Part shown: positions 4,993 to 7,439 of the stretch, piece after piece
Layout: each line of letters begins with the position of its first letter
How positions within the stretch are numbered: position 1 is the stretch's first letter
NCBI GenBank assembly: GCA_002279765.1
Contig: NCCR01000209.1
Location: 1 to 7,439, forward strand
DNA length: 7,439 nucleotides
Reading direction: 5' to 3'
Origin: Verrucomicrobia bacterium 12-59-8
Lineage (GTDB): Bacteria; Verrucomicrobiota; Verrucomicrobiae; Verrucomicrobiales; Verrucomicrobiaceae
Translations under genes and position numbers: made by a program
Notes under the pieces: generated by a model
Databases searched by the model: none
The model's input: the letters and a program-made list of their open reading frames with translations, nothing else
Told to the model about the DNA's origin: nothing

Positions 4993-5241
4993 ATGGAGCT
5001 GAAGCATGGTACGAATAACGAAGGGGAGTTCTACACCGGGCGGAATCGTGATGGGATCTGGTTGATTCAGATCAACCGCCTGTCGATCTGGCACGGGTAT
5101 CTGAACTGCAACTGGAAACAATCGTTCACCCATAAGGAGTCGGCGCTGCACTGGATTTGCGAGACGCTGAAGTGCCAGGTGGGTGATTTTGAAGAGATCG
5201 GTGACATTAGCAAGCTGGTGACAGCTGGGGGTGGAACGTGA
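4993..5241 (+). CDS. hypothetical protein, 82 residues
   Basis: The ATG at 4993 follows AGGTGG (4983-4988), which overlaps the methyltransferase stop. The product begins MELKHGTNNEGEFYTGRNRDG, then has a Trp-rich core with likely short strands (GIWLIQIN, SIWHGYLNCNW; residues 21-41) and a helix (SALHWICETLKCQ, 50-62). It ends in a Gly-rich TAGGGT. Three Cys (39, 56, 61) are not spaced as a classical zinc finger. The last codons overlap the next gene by four bases (GTGA), implying coupled translation. No family is recognised. Confidence 0.8.
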   Translation: MELKHGTNNEGEFYTGRNRDGIWLIQINRLSIWHGYLNCNWKQSFTHKESALHWICETLKCQVGDFEEIGDISKLVTAGGGT

Positions 5242-5921
5242 AAGAAGAAATAAGATGGCAGGTCGGCACTATTACGCTGAACCCGAACGCGGTTTTGGTG
5301 TTGCCGCACCATGCAGTACGTAACTCGTGGAAGATGCAAGCTATTGTTTGGCTTGAGTGCGATGCGACCGGTACGCGGGTCCGCAAGGATGTGACTGAGG
5401 GCGAGCAGGATCGGCCTAGTGCGAAGGGTCGTGTGTCTGAAGTGTTGGGCGTTGATCGTAACCGTTTGTTGGTAGACGAAACCGATAATGATCCCTACAC
5501 CGTGTTGGTGATGCCTGCTCGGACGTTGCGACCTGAGATGTTTGAACGGGCTGTAGCTGCTTACGTGCGGGATCCGTTGCTGGAGATGAGTGAGCTGCGG
5601 GCGGCAATGCCAAGTAGCGATGAAGCGGTTGCGGTTGTCCTGAAGTGCATGGGGACTCGACTAGCTTTGGAAGAAGATACGGAAGAGCAGCTCGAAGTCA
5701 ACGAACAGCAGGCTTTTGAGGCAAAACTGGAGGCGGTTCATCGCGTATGGGAGGAAACTCGGGCAGCCGATATGGCGCAGAACGGTGTGATGATGTTTGC
5801 ACCGCCCCGGTCGGTTTCCCGAGAGGAGCTGTTCGCAAAGTTCCGTAACGGAAGTTACCGACGGGTAGACGTAGCGGCGGCGTGGTTGGGCTGGGTTCTC
5901 GCTAGAAAGCCAGAGGAATAA
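5238..5921 (+). CDS. hypothetical protein with C-terminal phage W-x-G-W domain, 227 residues
   Basis: The GTG at 5238 overlaps the upstream stop as GTGA and has GGGGGTGG (5227-5234) just before it. Residues 1-100 look beta-rich (TITLNPNAVLVLP, MQAIVWLECDA, YTVLVMPARTL), followed by helices. The last 65 residues (about 160-224) show F-E-A-(x)9-W, then ELFAKFRNGSYRRVDVAAAWLGWVLA. The G-S-Y...A-W-x-G-W-x-L-A ending also occurs in the next gene (GGYTQKSLSAMWFGWQLRA) and is familiar from many uncharacterised tailed-phage proteins (W-x-G-W-Q). The stop is one base before the next ATG. The role of the domain is unknown and no catalytic residues are apparent. Confidence 0.82.
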   Translation: MKEEIRWQVGTITLNPNAVLVLPHHAVRNSWKMQAIVWLECDATGTRVRKDVTEGEQDRPSAKGRVSEVLGVDRNRLLVDETDNDPYTVLVMPARTLRPEMFERAVAAYVRDPLLEMSELRAAMPSSDEAVAVVLKCMGTRLALEEDTEEQLEVNEQQAFEAKLEAVHRVWEETRAADMAQNGVMMFAPPRSVSREELFAKFRNGSYRRVDVAAAWLGWVLARKPEE

Positions 5922-5922
5922 T

Positions 5923-6609
5923 ATGGACTTGGAACTTGAACGATCGCGATTCGAAGAGGCGGTTTTCGCCGCGTACTACATCAGTACGATCACTCGCAAC
6001 CCTGCAGTCCCTAAGCCGAGGATCTCAGGAGCGTTGGATTTCGTTTCGCAGGGCTGCATGATGAAGGATGAGTTCTGCGCTCGAGATCCGCAGGGGGGAT
6101 ACACCCAGAAGTCACTATCGGCCATGTGGTTCGGCTGGCAGCTGCGGGCTAAGGAGGGTCGCAAGCAGGTTTATCCTTCAGGCCCGTTGATCCAGTTAGC
6201 CTATTGGTTCTCACCGGATCAGACCATCTTGCACATTAAGCCGTACGATGACGGTGAGTTGGGCAAGTTGAAAGAGCTTGCGGATGAGCTCGGTGAGGGC
6301 TTCGAGTGCGACGCGACGATGTATTGTATTTTCGAGCAGCTGGTGGCCAACTCGGAGTTGACCTGGGTTGACGCTAACGACACGGGGGATCTGACCTCGG
6401 CACCGATGCTCGGTATTTTGGGACCGGATGAGCAGGGTCACGACCCGACCCAGACGCCGGCGGGTTATCTGCCGGTCGGATGCGATAAGTTTGGAGGTAT
6501 CTGGCAGAAGATTGAAGCCCGTTGGGCCTTCATGGACTATCAGGTAAAATCGCCCCAGCAGGACTTGTTGAAGTTTGGTTATTGTCGTTTTATCGGTGGG
6601 GGTTTGTGA
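5923..6609 (+). CDS. hypothetical protein with N-terminal phage W-x-G-W domain, 228 residues
   Basis: The ATG at 5923 follows GAGGAA (5913-5918) within the end of the upstream gene. Residues 9-77 carry the small phage domain: R-F-E-E-A-V at the start, a 'DPQGGY' turn (55-60) and S-A-M-W-F-G-W-Q-L-R (66-75). In the upstream protein the same module is C-terminal. Residues 80-228 form a second region with a helix (GKLKELADELGEGF, 114-127), LTSAPMLGILG (157-167) and WAFMDYQVKSPQQDLLKFG (201-219). The last recalls an F-x-DYQ-(V/I)-x-SP segment in other phage hypotheticals, from memory. The stop overlaps the next ATG (TGATG). Function unknown. Confidence 0.82.
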   Translation: MDLELERSRFEEAVFAAYYISTITRNPAVPKPRISGALDFVSQGCMMKDEFCARDPQGGYTQKSLSAMWFGWQLRAKEGRKQVYPSGPLIQLAYWFSPDQTILHIKPYDDGELGKLKELADELGEGFECDATMYCIFEQLVANSELTWVDANDTGDLTSAPMLGILGPDEQGHDPTQTPAGYLPVGCDKFGGIWQKIEARWAFMDYQVKSPQQDLLKFGYCRFIGGGL

Positions 6610-7319
6610 TGACGACGAGACTGTTTAAACCGCCGGCATATCGCATGTCGGCGAGGAGCCGTGAGGAGATCGTCCAGGCGATCATGTCGATTACGACCAG
6701 GCATGACTACCCGCTAAGCTTCAACGTGAAGGTTTACGATGCGGACTTATCGCTGAAGAACCTGCTGCGGCACTGGCGGGAATATGAAGGTAAGTCGGGC
6801 ACCTACGATCCACGGTGGCTGAAGGAAGTGGCGAGCCGTTACGATCAGCATGAAGGTTCGCTGTTCGAGTGGGGGCTGGAGGGTGCCCGTCGGCACTTCA
6901 CGGGTGATTATGAGGACACGTTCCAGATGCTGTGGGACGGTACGGAGCTTCGGGTCGACTATGGATTTAGCGGGCGGGGCGGTGGCTGGTTGGTCATATT
7001 GGAGTTCGAAGGCCATCGATTTGCCAGGATGCAGGTGACCTTGCAGGAGTACTTGACCGAGATGCCTTGGCGGGATCTCAAGCATCTCTACCAGTTGTGT
7101 CTGATGCTTCATCACGACACCGCGCCGGACAAGCGGAAGAGCGAGGTGGAGCACAGCGCCGCGTTCGACTTCTTTGCCAACATCTGTAATGACATCAAAC
7201 AGGAGGCGGTCCAGTTGGATCTGTTCGATACCCCGGAGGTCATCGCCGAGTTGGCGTTGTCGGGGAAGTATCCCGACGATGACTACACCCCGATCGTGAA
7301 ACCATTTGTTATCAATTGA
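6609..7319 (+). CDS. hypothetical protein with QLDLF clamp-binding motif, 236 residues
   Basis: The ATG at 6609 is chosen because it overlaps the upstream TGA (TGATG) and follows GGTGGGGG (6595-6602) by six bases; the open frame reaches further back only by overlapping the previous gene. Residues 82-112 (GSLFEWGLEGARRHF, then TFQMLWDGTEL) and GFSGRGGGWLVILEFEG (119-135) look like a conserved core. A G-R-(S/G)-G-G-W-L loop is familiar from uncharacterised phage proteins. Near the C terminus, residues 202-206 read QLDLF, the consensus pentapeptide by which bacterial proteins dock on the beta sliding clamp; it is followed by a helix and a flexible acidic tail. This suggests, but does not prove, association with the replication clamp. 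No nuclease or polymerase motif is seen. Confidence 0.82.
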   Translation: MTTRLFKPPAYRMSARSREEIVQAIMSITTRHDYPLSFNVKVYDADLSLKNLLRHWREYEGKSGTYDPRWLKEVASRYDQHEGSLFEWGLEGARRHFTGDYEDTFQMLWDGTELRVDYGFSGRGGGWLVILEFEGHRFARMQVTLQEYLTEMPWRDLKHLYQLCLMLHHDTAPDKRKSEVEHSAAFDFFANICNDIKQEAVQLDLFDTPEVIAELALSGKYPDDDYTPIVKPFVIN

Positions 7320-7328
7320 GAGGTTACT

Positions 7329-7439
7329 ATGCCGAGAGGCTGGATTGCCCCCGCGTTACTGTTTACGTACCGGGGTATCAAGATTTACGAGACCCATGAC
7401 GACGATGAAGATGAAGGTCCGGTAAACGATTACCATTAC
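7329..7439 (+). CDS. hypothetical protein, N-terminal 37 residues only (runs off the window)
   Basis: The ATG at 7329 follows GAGAGG (7318-7323), ten bases after the previous stop, and the frame stays open to the window edge. The visible part starts MPRGWIAPALLFTYRGIKIYE and continues with the acidic run THDDDEDEG (22-30), then NDYHY. The Y-R-G-I-K-I-Y-E-T strand and acidic turn resemble short phage hypothetical proteins, but no family can be assigned from 37 residues. It continues the same operon. Confidence 0.75.
   Translation, partial: MPRGWIAPALLFTYRGIKIYETHDDDEDEGPVNDYHY

Noticed and set aside
6522..6608. N-terminal extension of the 6609 gene by 29 residues
   Set aside because: It would overlap the previous gene by about 87 bases, while the ATG at 6609 has a proper Shine-Dalgarno and a TGATG junction.
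1..7439. CRISPR array, tRNA genes, insertion sequences, attachment sites
   Set aside because: No regularly spaced repeats, cloverleaf-like sequence, transposase motif or terminal inverted repeats were seen in reading both strands.

Overview
The window reads as a tightly packed stretch of a tailed-bacteriophage genome, or of a prophage or phage-like plasmid. All credible genes lie on the + strand, most are small and uncharacterised, gaps are a few bases or negative, and Shine-Dalgarno sites of the AGGAG/GAGG type precede most starts. The two recognisable enzymes are common phage cargo: a GHKL-type ATPase and an adenine-N6 DNA methyltransferase. Base composition is moderately GC-rich by eye. 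The host cannot be named from the sequence. No capsid, tail, terminase, integrase, polymerase, tRNA, CRISPR or insertion-sequence signal was seen, so this looks like an accessory or early/middle-gene region.

Layout. Positions 1-33 may be the last codons of an upstream gene, followed by a terminator-like hairpin (46-73). Four small genes follow (111-464, 547-744, 776-1108, 1128-1571). A strong intrinsic terminator sits between the first two, and the leaders of those two genes are near copies of each other (89-108 and 526-545). The largest gene (1622-3322) encodes a 566-residue GHKL ATPase with a clear N-box, G1 and G2. Its C-terminal part looks like a zinc-protease-type domain that has lost its metal ligands. 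Next come a very basic 59-residue ORF with an excellent ribosome site (3357-3536) and two genes whose products look like divergent paralogues (3549-3830 and 3840-4442). The second of these carries an extra C-terminal domain.

The right half is a chain of coupled genes. The Dam-like methyltransferase (4442-4984) overlaps its upstream neighbour by one base (TAATG). A terminator-like hairpin lies inside its last codons. An 82-residue ORF (4993-5241) overlaps the next gene by four bases (GTGA). The genes at 5238-5921 and 5923-6609 appear to share a small phage domain ending in a G-x-Y...W-x-G-W motif. The last complete gene (6609-7319) overlaps by TGATG and carries a canonical QLDLF sliding-clamp-binding pentapeptide near its C terminus. 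A further gene begins at 7329 and runs off the window.

How they work together is mostly unknown. The methyltransferase probably modifies the phage's own DNA. The window is unusually rich in GATC (roughly 65 sites by hand count against about 28 expected), which would fit a GATC-methylating enzyme, but specificity is not shown. The clamp-binding motif suggests that the 6609 product acts at the replication fork. No defined multi-gene defence or counter-defence system can be demonstrated from the sequence alone.
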